A stretch of DNA of 64,000 bases from Halpernia frigidisoli (GCF_900113805.1 NZ_FOQT01000004.1:310001-374000), one strand, 5' to 3'. Numbered from the stretch's first letter, positions 9,009 through 18,305 are shown. Numbers and translations are program-made. The notes: generated by a model from the sequence alone, not told the origin.

Positions 9009-11426
9009 TTATTTTTCTAAAGCAAGGTCAATTACTTCGCTCATTCTTTCTATATAATTGATTTTTAGGTTTTTAAGATAATCTTTTTTAATTTCTTCCA
9101 CGTCTTTTCTGTTTGCCTCACAAAGAATTATTTCTACGATTCCAGCGCGGTTTGCAGCAAGAAGTTTTTCTTTAATACCGCCAACAGGTAAAACTTTTCC
9201 ACGGAGAGTTATTTCGCCCGTCATCGCAAGGTGGGATTTTATTTTTTTATTTTTAAAACTGGATACAATTGACGTAAGCATTGCAATTCCGGCAGACGGA
9301 CCGTCTTTTGGCGTCGCACCTTCCGGCACGTGAACGTGGATGTTTTTTTTCTGCAGATCTTCCGCAGAAATGCCCAGTTCATCGTGTTTTGCTTTTATGT
9401 ATTCTAAAGCAATTGTGGCAGATTCTTTCATCACATTACCAAGATTTCCGGTCATCGTCAGATTTCCTTTTCCTTCACTTAAAATACTTTCGATAAACAA
9501 AATATCGCCGCCAACGCTCGTCCAGGCTAATCCTGTCACAACACCGGGAACACTTGTGATTTCTGATAGATTTTTTGGTCTTGGAACGCCTAAAATTTCG
9601 TCGATTTTTTCAATGGTAATTACTGGATTATACGCTTTCTCCATGGCAGTTTGCAAAGCGACCCATCGGCAAATTGAGGCGAGTTTTTTCTCTAAATTTC
9701 TTACGCCACTTTCAGACGTGTGTGCGTCAACAATATGCTTTAATTCTGCGTTGCCAAGTTTTAAAGATTTAATGTTTAAACCGTTTTCTTCCAGTTGTTT
9801 TTTGATCAAATGGCGTTTAGCAATTTCAACTTTCTCCTCTAATGTATAACCTGCAATTTCGATGATTTCCATTCTGTCCAAAAGCGGCGTTTGAATAGAA
9901 GAAAGTGAATTTGCTGTTGCGATAAACATTACTTTAGATAAATCATAACCCATTTCTAAGAAATTATCATAGAAACTGTTATTTTGTTCCGGATCCAAAA
10001 CTTCCAGTAAAGCTGAACTCGGATCTCCATGAGCGCTGCTTGTAATTTTGTCGATCTCATCTAAAACAATCACCGGATTTGAAGTTCCTGCTTTCTTTAT
10101 TGATTGCAAAATTCTTCCCGCCATCGCACCAATGTAAGTTTTTCTGTGTCCACGGATCTCACTTTCATCGTGAAGTCCGCCTAACGAAACACGCACATAT
10201 TTTCTGCCTAAAGCATCTGCAATTGATTTTCCAAGTGAAGTTTTTCCAACTCCGGGAGGGCCGACCAGACATAAGATCGGCGACTTCATGTTATTTTTCA
10301 ATTTTAAAACCGCCATGTGTTCTAAAATTCTTTTCTTGATATCTTCTAAACCAAAATGTGCCTTATCTAAAACTTTTTCCGCTTTTATAATATTAAAAAC
10401 ATCTTTTGTGTAAGTTTCCCACGGAAGATCTGTGAAAAAATCCAGATAATTTCTTTGTACGTTATAATCCGGTGAATTTGGATTTTGACGCTGAAGTCGG
10501 TTTATTTCTTTCTGAAAATGAAGTTCAACTTCTTCATTCCATTTGGTGTTTTTCGTTTTAAGCAACAATTCTTCGACATCAGATTCCGGACCGCCGCCTA
10601 ATTCTTCCTGAATAGTTCTAATTTGTTGATTTAAAAAATATTCTTTTTGCTGCTGATCGAGATCTTTGCTGGTTTTTTGATGAATTGCATTTTTTAACTC
10701 AAGTCTGCGGAAATCTTCATGCATTAATTCATAGCATTTTTTCGCGCGAAGCATCAGACTTTTTTCTTCCAGTAAAACTTGCTTAAGTTTTGATGTGAAG
10801 TTGGCATTTGTACAGATGAAATTGAGAAGATCCTCATTTTCATTCATGTTTTTAATGGCAAAGTTTGCGGCATTTGGAATATTTGGATCGAGCTCGATCA
10901 TTTTGATAGCTAAATCTTTAATATTGTCGATCAAAGCTTCAAACTCTTCTTTATCTTTGGGCAAAGCATCTTTTAGTTTTGTGATCTCTGCCGTGAAAAA
11001 CGGTTTTGTCGCCACATAGTTTTTCACTTTAAATCTACCAACGCCGCGTGTGATTGCCGTTATATTCCCTTCTGGAAGTTTAATGATCTTTAAAATCTTT
11101 GCGATCGTTCCGACAGTGTAAAGATCTTTCTCTAAAGGATTTTCAATGTCGCCATTTCTTTGACTAATAATTCCGATCAGTTCATTATTTTCCTGCGCAC
11201 TTTCCAGCAAATTTTTTGAAATCTGTCTGCCTGCCGTAATAGGAATGACCACTTTTGGGAACATTACCATATTTCGAACGGGCAAAATCGGGAATATTTT
11301 TTGGTTTTTATCTGTCGGAGTTATGTTTCTCTCGTCAATTTCCTCAGCCACGATGCTGAATCCATCTTCTAAAATATCTGTGAAGTCTATATCTTCAAAT
11401 TCTTCCATAGTAAGTTTGAATGACAA
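9009..11426 (-). CDS. lon: Lon protease (endopeptidase La)
   Basis: An ATP-dependent cytoplasmic serine protease for damaged and regulatory proteins. The longest reading is 805 residues. An N-terminal LAN domain (FPILPVRNMVMFPKVVIPI) is followed by a helical region, the AAA+ module with Walker A GPPGVGKTS and Walker B IVLDEIDK, and the protease domain with Ser711 (DGPSAG) and Lys752 (GGIKEK). The ATG at 11408 (MEEFEDIDF) could be the real start instead of 11426. A near-perfect palindrome overlaps the upstream start. The gene stands alone with its own terminator. Confidence 0.97.
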   Translation of the reverse strand: MSFKLTMEEFEDIDFTDILEDGFSIVAEEIDERNITPTDKNQKIFPILPVRNMVMFPKVVIPITAGRQISKNLLESAQENNELIGIISQRNGDIENPLEKDLYTVGTIAKILKIIKLPEGNITAITRGVGRFKVKNYVATKPFFTAEITKLKDALPKDKEEFEALIDNIKDLAIKMIELDPNIPNAANFAIKNMNENEDLLNFICTNANFTSKLKQVLLEEKSLMLRAKKCYELMHEDFRRLELKNAIHQKTSKDLDQQQKEYFLNQQIRTIQEELGGGPESDVEELLLKTKNTKWNEEVELHFQKEINRLQRQNPNSPDYNVQRNYLDFFTDLPWETYTKDVFNIIKAEKVLDKAHFGLEDIKKRILEHMAVLKLKNNMKSPILCLVGPPGVGKTSLGKSIADALGRKYVRVSLGGLHDESEIRGHRKTYIGAMAGRILQSIKKAGTSNPVIVLDEIDKITSSAHGDPSSALLEVLDPEQNNSFYDNFLEMGYDLSKVMFIATANSLSSIQTPLLDRMEIIEIAGYTLEEKVEIAKRHLIKKQLEENGLNIKSLKLGNAELKHIVDAHTSESGVRNLEKKLASICRWVALQTAMEKAYNPVITIEKIDEILGVPRPKNLSEITSVPGVVTGLAWTSVGGDILFIESILSEGKGNLTMTGNLGNVMKESATIALEYIKAKHDELGISAEDLQKKNIHVHVPEGATPKDGPSAGIAMLTSIVSSFKNKKIKSHLAMTGEITLRGKVLPVGGIKEKLLAANRAGIVEIILCEANRKDVEEIKKDYLKNLKINYIERMSEVIDLALEK

Positions 11427-11434
11427 ATTGTCAT
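11420..11434. promoter_or_regulatory. Palindrome at the lon start codon
   Basis: The 15 bases ATGACAAATTGTCAT form 7-base inverted arms (ATGACAA/TTGTCAT) around one central base. The left end includes the first possible lon ATG. It could be an operator or a leader hairpin that limits initiation. There is no direct evidence for either. Confidence 0.4.
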
Positions 11435-11787
11435 TTTTTAATTCTTGTTAATGCCCTTTTAAAATTTTGAATTTAAAAAAAGCCTGTGATTGTTTCAAAT
11501 TATATTTTGCCAATTCCTATGCCATTCAAAATAGTAAAAAATTATGGGTCAAAATTTCCAGTTTTAAAGGTTAATCCTTTTTAAATATAAAGAAAAAACC
11601 GCGCAAATTTCAAATGACGAAACTTTTTTGATAAAGATAAAATGCAAATTTAAATACTATATTTTTAAAAAAGAAAATAGTGTTGGAAGGTTTTTGGGTA
11701 AAAATTTTTAATAAAAAAATTAAAAGTTTTCTAATATTTTAAAAATGTGTATTTTCGCGGATTGATTATCATTAAATAAATACAAAA
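11435..11787. other. Divergent intergenic region between lon and the SurA-like gene
   Basis: About 350 bases of AT-rich DNA without a plausible gene. On the minus strand a perfect -7 box (TAAATTTG, 11645-11652) would give lon a leader of over 200 bases. On the plus strand TATTTTCG at 11751-11758, one base off consensus, could serve the SurA-like gene. No terminator, tRNA or repeat was seen. Confidence 0.5.
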
Positions 11788-13938
11788 ATGGCAGTTTTAG
11801 GAGAGATTAGAAAGAGACCTTGGCTTTTGATGGGTGCGATTGCAGTAGCGCTTTTGGCGTTTTTAGTAAATCCAGCAAGTATTGAAAAAGTTTTCGGCAG
11901 AAATCCTGATGTTTTAGGGAAAGTAAACGGAGATGCAATCACAAGGGAAGAATTTAACAATCAGCTTTATGTTTTGCAAAGCCAGGCTCAACAACAGGGG
12001 CAAACTGACAAAGGATTAGAAGAACAGGCGTGGCAAATGATGGTGCAATCTAAACTAATTGCGCAGCAGTTTGAAAAAATGGGATTGAAACTTACTGATG
12101 ATATGTTCTGGAGTCAACTTCAGTTTGATCCTTTATTTGCAAAAAATAAAGAAAATTTTGATGAAAAAGGAAATTTTAAATCTGCAGATATTAAAAAGCA
12201 AATTGAAGATTTGGAAACCAGCGGCAATGTTGAAGGTTTAGCAGGCTGGAATAAGATGAAAGGCGCAATACAATACAGAATGATGGCGCGTCAGCTTTTC
12301 GCAAATATTTCAAATGGTATTACGGTCAGTAAAAAAGAAGCCGGTCAAATGGTGAAGATGCGTGATGAAAACGCAGTGATCGATTATGTGAAAGTAGATT
12401 ATGCAGCTTATGCTAAAAAAAATCCGATAAAAGTAACGACTGAAGATCTTAAAGCTTACATCGATAAACATAAAATAATGTTTAAAGCTGATGCTTCCAG
12501 AAATATTGGTCTTGTTTATTTTCCTTCTGCTCCAAGCTCGGAAGATGATGCGACTACTTTAAAAGAGATCACAAAACTTTACACTGGAGGGACAGAAAGC
12601 AATGGCGCAGAAAACTTTCAAAATACGAAAAGTGATTCTGCTTTTATTGCATTAAATTCTGATCTTCCTTATAATGCGCAATATTTTTCTCAAGAGCAAT
12701 TGCCTTTAGGTATTAAAGCGCAAGCTGCAACAGCAAGTATTGGTCAATCATTTGGTCCTTATAAAGAGCAATCATTATATGTGGTTTCTAAAATTTTAGA
12801 TAAAAAACCTTCAGATTCTACGCTTTCAAGACACATATTGGTTTCTTATACAGGAAATCAGGCTGCAGGTGGTGCAACAAGAACGAAGGAAGAAGCTAAA
12901 AAACTGGCTGATTCTATAGGAAATATTTTAAAAAGCCAACCGGCAAAGTTTACTGAATTTTTAAAATATTCTTCTGATCCAGGATCTGCAGCACAAGGCG
13001 GAAGTGTGGGCTGGACGACACCTGCGACACCATTCGTAAAACCTTATTTAGACTTTTTAGCTAATAATTCTAAAGGTGCAACCGGTGTTGTAGAATCTCA
13101 GTTTGGTTATCACATTATTAATATAGAAGATAAAAAATCTGGTGCGATGAGCTATAAATTAGCAAATCTTGTAAAAGAAATTAAACCTTCTGACAAAACT
13201 GATAATAAAGTCTACAGTGACGCAACGAAATTTATTCAGCAGGTGCAAGGTAAATCTTTTAATGATTTTGCGAATATTGCCAAAAAGAACAATTTTAATT
13301 TTTCCAATCCTAAAACTGTAAAAAGATTTGACGGAAAATTACAGGGAATTGGAAGCGATAAAGATGAAGACGTAATAGCTTGGGCTTTCGATAAAAAAAC
13401 TAAAAAAGGTGATAGTGACATCTTTTCAATAGAAGGAACAGGTGGCAAAATTGTGGCATTTGTAAATGGAGTACAGGAAGCGGGAACAGCAGATCCGGAA
13501 TCTGTAAGAGACCAGATCGAGCCAATAGTAATGAATGAATTACTAGGTAAAAAAATTGCTGAAAAAATCGCGAATGCAAAACCATCTTCATTAGATCAGG
13601 TCGCTAAAATGTTTGGCGTAGCAAAAGCAAATGCGCAGGTTAATGTTTTAAACCCAACAGTTGGCGGAGCAATGGAGCCAAAAGTGGCAGGAGCAGCATT
13701 TGGTGTGGGTAATAATAAAATTTCAAACGCGGTAGAAGGAATGACAGGTGTTTATGTTGTTCAAAGAAAATCGATCACTACGAATAAACAGCCAGGCGAT
13801 GAAAAACAAATTCTTCAGGCAATTACACAGCAAAATTCTCAGCAATTTGGTCAGGCTTTTCTAAAAAGTTTGCAGGACAACTCTGATATTAAAGATTACA
13901 GAATAGAGGTTTTTGGTAAAGTACAGGAACAGCAGTAA
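11788..13938 (+). CDS. Membrane-anchored peptidyl-prolyl isomerase, SurA/PpiD-like
   Basis: A 716-residue periplasmic folding factor tethered by one N-terminal membrane helix (about residues 11-27, LLMGAIAVALLAFLV). The first 200 residues form a SurA-N chaperone domain, beginning with VLGKVNGDAITREEFNN. A parvulin-type PPIC domain lies near residues 345-460 (LSRHILVSY, then GGSVGWTTPATPFV and ESQFGYHIINIEDKK). Further chaperone-like sequence reaches the C-terminus. The layout is that of PpiD, which assists outer-membrane protein folding at the inner membrane. The gene is monocistronic, with a strong terminator behind it. Confidence 0.92.
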   Translation: MAVLGEIRKRPWLLMGAIAVALLAFLVNPASIEKVFGRNPDVLGKVNGDAITREEFNNQLYVLQSQAQQQGQTDKGLEEQAWQMMVQSKLIAQQFEKMGLKLTDDMFWSQLQFDPLFAKNKENFDEKGNFKSADIKKQIEDLETSGNVEGLAGWNKMKGAIQYRMMARQLFANISNGITVSKKEAGQMVKMRDENAVIDYVKVDYAAYAKKNPIKVTTEDLKAYIDKHKIMFKADASRNIGLVYFPSAPSSEDDATTLKEITKLYTGGTESNGAENFQNTKSDSAFIALNSDLPYNAQYFSQEQLPLGIKAQAATASIGQSFGPYKEQSLYVVSKILDKKPSDSTLSRHILVSYTGNQAAGGATRTKEEAKKLADSIGNILKSQPAKFTEFLKYSSDPGSAAQGGSVGWTTPATPFVKPYLDFLANNSKGATGVVESQFGYHIINIEDKKSGAMSYKLANLVKEIKPSDKTDNKVYSDATKFIQQVQGKSFNDFANIAKKNNFNFSNPKTVKRFDGKLQGIGSDKDEDVIAWAFDKKTKKGDSDIFSIEGTGGKIVAFVNGVQEAGTADPESVRDQIEPIVMNELLGKKIAEKIANAKPSSLDQVAKMFGVAKANAQVNVLNPTVGGAMEPKVAGAAFGVGNNKISNAVEGMTGVYVVQRKSITTNKQPGDEKQILQAITQQNSQQFGQAFLKSLQDNSDIKDYRIEVFGKVQEQQ

Positions 13939-13954
13939 TTTTTTTAAAAATAAA

Positions 13955-13985
13955 AAAAAGCGACTTTTTAAAAGTCGCTTTTTTT
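13955..13985 (+). terminator. Intrinsic terminator after the SurA-like gene
   Basis: A perfect stem AAGCGACTTTT/AAAAGTCGCTT around one base, with A-run before and T-run after. It may act in both directions. Confidence 0.9.
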
Positions 13986-14010
13986 GTGCATCAATCATAC
14001 TAATTTTGAA

Positions 14011-14038
14011 TTGAATTAGTGAAATTATACTATATTTG
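14011..14038 (+). promoter_or_regulatory. Promoter of the MlaD gene
   Basis: TTG at 14011-14013 and TATATTTG at 14031-14038 are separated by 17 bases. Both match the Bacteroidetes consensus TTG-N17-TAnnTTTG. The transcript should start near 14043, about 14 bases before the ATG. Confidence 0.75.
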
Positions 14039-14056
14039 TTAATTCAAAAAAAATAA

Positions 14057-15007
14057 ATGAAATTTTCAAAAGAACTTAAAGCAGGCCTTATCGCCTTACT
14101 AGCTATAATTGGCTTCGTTATACTTTTCCAGTTTATGAAAGGTAAAAATCTGTTTTCTACCAATGATACTTATTATGTAAAATACGGCAACGTAGAAGGG
14201 TTAGCAAAATCTAATCCTGTGTCCATTAATGGTTTAAAAGTAGGGCAGGTAGATGATATTATGCCGATTACTTTGCCTGACGGTAAAATTTATTTCGTCG
14301 TTAAATTAAGCATGGATGATGGATTTAGATTTTCAAAGAAATCTGTTGTGGAAATTTTTGAACCAAGTTTAATGGGTGGCAAAGAATTACGTATTAATCT
14401 GGCTTACGGTGAACCTGTTGCAAAGGATGGTGATACTTTATCCGGGAATTTTAAACTTTCTATGCTCAACAGTCTGTCATCACAGATCGGCCCGGTAAAA
14501 GATCAACTTCAGACGGTATTAAAAAGTGTAGATTCTGTTGCAAACAGTACTAATCAATTGCTAAACGCGCAAAACAGAGAAGAAATAAAAACATTGCTGC
14601 GAAATCTTAATAGGACAGTTTTGTCCTTTGAAAGTACTTCTAAATCTACTAATGCGCTTCTGGCGGATAATAATCCAAAATTAGGTAAGGTTTTAGATAA
14701 CGCAAATTTGGCGACAGTTGGTGCCAAAAGTACTATTGACAAATTTGGAAATATTGCCCAAAATGTAGATGTTAATAAGTTGAACAATACTATTGATAAA
14801 CTTAGTGTAACTGCAGATAAATTGAATGGTGTAATTTCAGGTATACAAAATGGTGAAGGTTCTTTGGGTAAATTGACCAAAGATGAAGAACTTTACAACA
14901 ATCTTAAAAAAACATCCGCGAATTTAAATACTTTAGTTGAAGATGTGAAAGCTAATCCAAAACGCTACATTAATTTTTCAGTTTTTGGTAAAAATAATAA
15001 AGATTAA
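14057..15007 (+). CDS. MlaD family (MCE domain) protein
   Basis: A 316-residue substrate-binding component of an Mla/Mce lipid-transport ABC system. One membrane helix (residues about 10-27, LIALLAIIGFVILFQFM) anchors it in the inner membrane. The MCE domain follows at about residues 38-120 (YVKYGNVEGLAKSNPVSINGLKVGQV, given here only in outline, then GGKELRINLAYG). A long helical tail rich in N and K reaches residue 300. The matching permease start is at the left window edge. Here the gene lies 14 bases before a Fe-S oxidoreductase gene, so both share a transcript. Confidence 0.9.
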   Translation: MKFSKELKAGLIALLAIIGFVILFQFMKGKNLFSTNDTYYVKYGNVEGLAKSNPVSINGLKVGQVDDIMPITLPDGKIYFVVKLSMDDGFRFSKKSVVEIFEPSLMGGKELRINLAYGEPVAKDGDTLSGNFKLSMLNSLSSQIGPVKDQLQTVLKSVDSVANSTNQLLNAQNREEIKTLLRNLNRTVLSFESTSKSTNALLADNNPKLGKVLDNANLATVGAKSTIDKFGNIAQNVDVNKLNNTIDKLSVTADKLNGVISGIQNGEGSLGKLTKDEELYNNLKKTSANLNTLVEDVKANPKRYINFSVFGKNNKD

Positions 15008-15021
15008 AACCATAATCAGAT

Positions 15022-16350
15022 ATGGAATATATTGTTAATATTATTTTCTTTATTGCAATAGTAATTGGTTTCGGATTATTTGCTAAAAGCTTACGCGAAA
15101 TTTACCGTAATATAAAATTAGGAAAGGCAATAAACAGAAGTGATAGACCTGCTGAACGATGGGCTGTGATGGGAAAAATCGCTTTGGGGCAAACCAGAAT
15201 GGTGAAAAGACCAATTGCAGGAATTCTTCATGTGATAGTTTATGTCGGTTTTATCATAATTAATCTTGAGCTCTTAGAAATTATTATTGATGGTCTCTTC
15301 GGAACACATCGTTTCTTAGCTGAAATTTTAGGTCAAAATATTTATGGTTTTTTAACCGCAACTTTAGAGATTTTCGCGGTTCTAGTACTTGTAGCTGTTG
15401 TTTTATTCTTTGTTAGAAGAAATTTCTATAGTATCAAAAGATTTCAGATGAAAGAGCTGTTCGGGTGGCCGAAAGAAGATGCAAACTGGATTTTAATAAT
15501 TGAATTTGCTTTGATGGTAGCTTTTTTAACCATGAATACCTCTGATTTGGTTTTGCAACAAAAAGGAGCATTTCCAGCGCATGGAAATTTTCCATTCAGT
15601 TCGAATTTTTTAGCGCCGCTATTTACAGGTTTTAGTGTAAATTCTTTAGAGATCATTGAAAGATCTGCCTGGTGGTTTCATATTCTTGGTATTTTATTTT
15701 TTATGAATTACCTCTATTATTCTAAACATTTACATATAATTTTAGCCTTTCCAAATACATGGTATGCGAAATTGCAGCCGACTGGTGAACTGGATAATTT
15801 AGCTTCTGTGACAAAGGAAATTAAATTAATGATGGACCCTAATGCAGATCCATACGCAGCTCAACCGGATGTTGATCCCAACGCAATCCCTGAGAAATTT
15901 GGGGCAAGTGATATCTTTGATTTAAATCAGGTACAGCTTCTAAATGCTTATACCTGCACAGAATGTGGACGATGCACCTCTGTTTGTCCGGCAAATATTA
16001 CAGGAAAAAAATTATCTCCGCGGAAAATAATGATGGATACGCGTGACAGACTTGAAGAAGTTGGAAAAAACATCAATAAGAATGGAAAATTCGTTGATGA
16101 TGGTAAAAAGTTACTAAATGATCATATTTTACCGGAAGAAATCTGGGCTTGTACAACATGCAATGCTTGTACGGAAGCCTGTCCTATTTTAATTGACCCT
16201 CTTTCTATAATCGTTGAAATGCGTCGGTTTTTAGTAATGGAACAATCTGCTGCACCGAAAGAGTTAAATGCAATGATGACTAATGTTGAAAATAATGCTG
16301 CGCCTTGGCAGTTCAATCAGGCAGATCGCTTGAACTGGGCAAAAGAGTAG
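15022..16350 (+). CDS. Membrane Fe-S oxidoreductase subunit (HdrC/GlpC-like)
   Basis: A 442-residue protein with about five or six membrane segments in residues 1-245, resembling a cytochrome b-type anchor, and a C-terminal diferredoxin domain. Two [4Fe-4S] motifs are complete: C312, C315, C318, C322 (CTECGRCTSVCP) and C377, C380, C383, C387 (CTTCNACTEACP). It probably passes electrons between a quinone and the CCG-domain partner encoded at 16863-17648. The substrate is not known. The gene follows mlaD by 14 bases. Confidence 0.88.
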   Translation: MEYIVNIIFFIAIVIGFGLFAKSLREIYRNIKLGKAINRSDRPAERWAVMGKIALGQTRMVKRPIAGILHVIVYVGFIIINLELLEIIIDGLFGTHRFLAEILGQNIYGFLTATLEIFAVLVLVAVVLFFVRRNFYSIKRFQMKELFGWPKEDANWILIIEFALMVAFLTMNTSDLVLQQKGAFPAHGNFPFSSNFLAPLFTGFSVNSLEIIERSAWWFHILGILFFMNYLYYSKHLHIILAFPNTWYAKLQPTGELDNLASVTKEIKLMMDPNADPYAAQPDVDPNAIPEKFGASDIFDLNQVQLLNAYTCTECGRCTSVCPANITGKKLSPRKIMMDTRDRLEEVGKNINKNGKFVDDGKKLLNDHILPEEIWACTTCNACTEACPILIDPLSIIVEMRRFLVMEQSAAPKELNAMMTNVENNAAPWQFNQADRLNWAKE

Positions 16351-16379
16351 TCTAATTTAGATTTTTAAGATAAAGTTAG

Positions 16380-16838
16380 ATGGCAGAGATTATTTCATTT
16401 CAGCAAAAATATGCAGACGATTTTAAAAAGTTAAATATCATTTGGTTACAGAAGTTTTTTGTAGTTGAAGATTATGATAATGAAGTTTTATCAAATCCGC
16501 AAAAGTATATTTTAGATAAAGGTGGAAATATTTATTTTGCTGTTGAAAATGAGAAAGCCATTGGAACATTCGCATTAATGTATAATGATTACGGCGAGTT
16601 GGAATTTACGAAAATGGCAGTTTTAGAGGCTGAAAAAGGAAAAGGCTTCGGAAATTTATTAATGCAGCATTGTATTGAGGAAGCAAAAAAAATGAACTGC
16701 GAAAATTTATTTCTATATTCAAATACGAAATTAGAACCTGCAAACAACCTTTATAAAAAGTTTGGCTTTACAGAAATTCCCGTAGAAAAATCAGAATACG
16801 CAAGATGTAATATTAAAATGATAAAACATTTAAAATAA
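16380..16838 (+). CDS. GNAT family N-acetyltransferase
   Basis: A 152-residue acetyltransferase of the GNAT fold. The acetyl-CoA loop appears as EKGKGFGNLLMQHCIEEAKK near residues 84-103, preceded by the strand ELEFTKMAVLEA and followed by NNLYKKFGF. The substrate cannot be inferred. It is placed between the two Fe-S oxidoreductase genes with gaps of 29 and 24 bases, so it is co-transcribed with them. Confidence 0.9.
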   Translation: MAEIISFQQKYADDFKKLNIIWLQKFFVVEDYDNEVLSNPQKYILDKGGNIYFAVENEKAIGTFALMYNDYGELEFTKMAVLEAEKGKGFGNLLMQHCIEEAKKMNCENLFLYSNTKLEPANNLYKKFGFTEIPVEKSEYARCNIKMIKHLK

Positions 16839-16862
16839 TAATTAAAAATCTATCATTTAAAA

Positions 16863-17648
16863 ATGGATTTCAATATAAAAACAATGGCAGAATATGCCGC
16901 GGAAGGAAAATCACCTGAAGTTCTATTTTTTGTAGGCTGTATGGGAAGTTTTGATGACAGGGCAAAAAAAATTACAAAAGCTTTTTGTAAAATTTTACAT
17001 AAAGCAGAAATAGAATTTGCGGTTTTAGGACAAGAAGAGAGTTGCAACGGCGATCCCGCAAAACGCGCCGGAAACGAGTTTGTTTTTCAAATGATGGCTT
17101 TTACCAACATAGAAATCCTGAACAGCTACGGCGTAAAAAAAATTGTGACAGCTTGTCCTCACTGTTTTAATATTCTCAAAAATGAATATCCACAATTAGG
17201 TGGAAATTATGAAGTTTTGCACCACACGCAATTTTTAAGCAAACTTATTGAGGATGGAAGATTAAAAATTGAAGGCGGAACATTTAAAGGAAGAAGAATC
17301 ACATTTCACGATCCTTGTTATTTAGGACGTGGAAACGGTGAATATGAAGCGCCGAGATTACTTCTGGAAAAACTGGATGCTGAACTTGTAGAAATGAAAC
17401 GCTGCAAAAGTAACGGTCTTTGCTGCGGTGCCGGCGGTGCGCAAATGTTTAAAGAACCGGAAAAAGGTGATAAAGATATCAATATTGAAAGAACGGAGGA
17501 AGCGCTGGCGGAAAATCCAAAAATTATTGCGACCGGTTGTCCTTTTTGTAATACGATGATGACAGATGGTGTAAAACATTTTAATAAGAATACCGAGGTA
17601 GAAGTTCGCGATATTGTTGAACTTTTAGCCGAAGCAGAAGATCTTTAA
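16863..17648 (+). CDS. CCG-domain Fe-S oxidoreductase subunit (HdrB-like)
   Basis: A 261-residue soluble protein with two cysteine-rich CCG modules, as in HdrB, GlpC and LutA-type proteins. Visible elements are FVGCMGSFDDRAKK, ESCNGDPAKRAG, CPHCFNILKNEYP, DPCYLGRGNGEYE, the paired-cysteine LCCGAGGAQMF and TGCPFCNTMM. Such modules bind an unusual [4Fe-4S] cluster and reduce disulfides or handle hydroxyacids. It most likely forms a complex with the 15022-16350 membrane protein. Its stop codon overlaps the next start by one base (TAATG). Confidence 0.88.
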   Translation: MDFNIKTMAEYAAEGKSPEVLFFVGCMGSFDDRAKKITKAFCKILHKAEIEFAVLGQEESCNGDPAKRAGNEFVFQMMAFTNIEILNSYGVKKIVTACPHCFNILKNEYPQLGGNYEVLHHTQFLSKLIEDGRLKIEGGTFKGRRITFHDPCYLGRGNGEYEAPRLLLEKLDAELVEMKRCKSNGLCCGAGGAQMFKEPEKGDKDINIERTEEALAENPKIIATGCPFCNTMMTDGVKHFNKNTEVEVRDIVELLAEAEDL

Positions 17649-17824
17649 TGAAAAAAAATGCACCGTATATTTTGATGATTTCGGGGGTTATTTTATTTAT
17701 TTTAAGTCTTTGGTCCGCACATTTTATCCTGTCTGAAATTAATTATTATAACGCTGCAGCGAGTGTATTAATAGTTTTATTAGGTTTTGTTGAATTAAAT
17801 AAGAAAAAGAAAAATGAAAATTGA
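17648..17824 (+). CDS. Small two-helix membrane protein (58 aa)
   Basis: A 58-residue reading frame that starts on the last base of the preceding stop codon and ends 11 bases inside the next gene, so it is translationally coupled at both ends. The protein reads MKKNAPYILMISGVILFILS, then a short periplasmic turn with LSEINYYNAA, then a second hydrophobic helix (SVLIVLLGFVEL) and a lysine-rich tail. The compact helix-turn-helix and the coupling support a real gene. The function is unknown; it could be an accessory subunit of the Fe-S membrane complex. Confidence 0.7.
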   Translation: MKKNAPYILMISGVILFILSLWSAHFILSEINYYNAAASVLIVLLGFVELNKKKKNEN

Positions 17825-18305
17825 TGAGTCAACAATTGTAGAAACGAATGACTATCGCGTCATCGTTTATCCTGCATCCAGACCTTTTTCTGCACGAGAA
17901 AGTAAAGTTATCACAGAGAAGATCTATGATTTTTTGGCTTCCTGGGCAGCGCATGGCAAACCACTTTCTTCATCATTTAAGATTGAAAAAAATCAGTTTA
18001 TAATAGTTTGTGTTGATGAAGAAAAAGAAGCGGCTTCCGGCTGTTCCATTGATGCTTTAGGAACAGTAATCCGAAAGCTTGATCAGGAATTTCAGCTTGG
18101 TTTATTTGACAGAATGAAGGCAAGTTTCGTCGAAAATGGTGAAGTAAAAACTTTAAAATTGCAGGATTTTCGTAAAGGTTTAAAAGAAGGAGAAATTTCT
18201 GAAAATATTGAAGTTTTTGATTTTTCTAAAGATTCTTACATCAGTTTTTTAAGTGATTTCTTATTACCTTTAAAAAGAAGTTGGGCTAATATATACTTGC
18301 CATAA
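17814..18305 (+). CDS. Conserved flavobacterial protein, often misnamed ABC transporter ATPase
   Basis: A 163-residue soluble protein well known in Flavobacteriia next to the Fe-S oxidoreductase genes. It contains PASRPFSARESKVITEKIYD and KRSWANIYLP at its end. Databases often label it ABC transporter ATPase, but no Walker A, Walker B or ABC signature is present and the length is too short. The conserved arginines and FDR motif suggest ligand binding. Its start overlaps the small membrane protein gene by 11 bases. The function is unknown. Confidence 0.75.
   Translation: MKIDESTIVETNDYRVIVYPASRPFSARESKVITEKIYDFLASWAAHGKPLSSSFKIEKNQFIIVCVDEEKEAASGCSIDALGTVIRKLDQEFQLGLFDRMKASFVENGEVKTLKLQDFRKGLKEGEISENIEVFDFSKDSYISFLSDFLLPLKRSWANIYLP

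Noticed and set aside
9340-9849. Long plus-strand frame inside lon
   Set aside because: It is the antisense shadow of lon, rich in S, F and P with no family features, and lon is certain.
14554-14880. Minus-strand frame inside the MlaD gene
   Set aside because: Antisense shadow of the helical tail, with low-complexity content.
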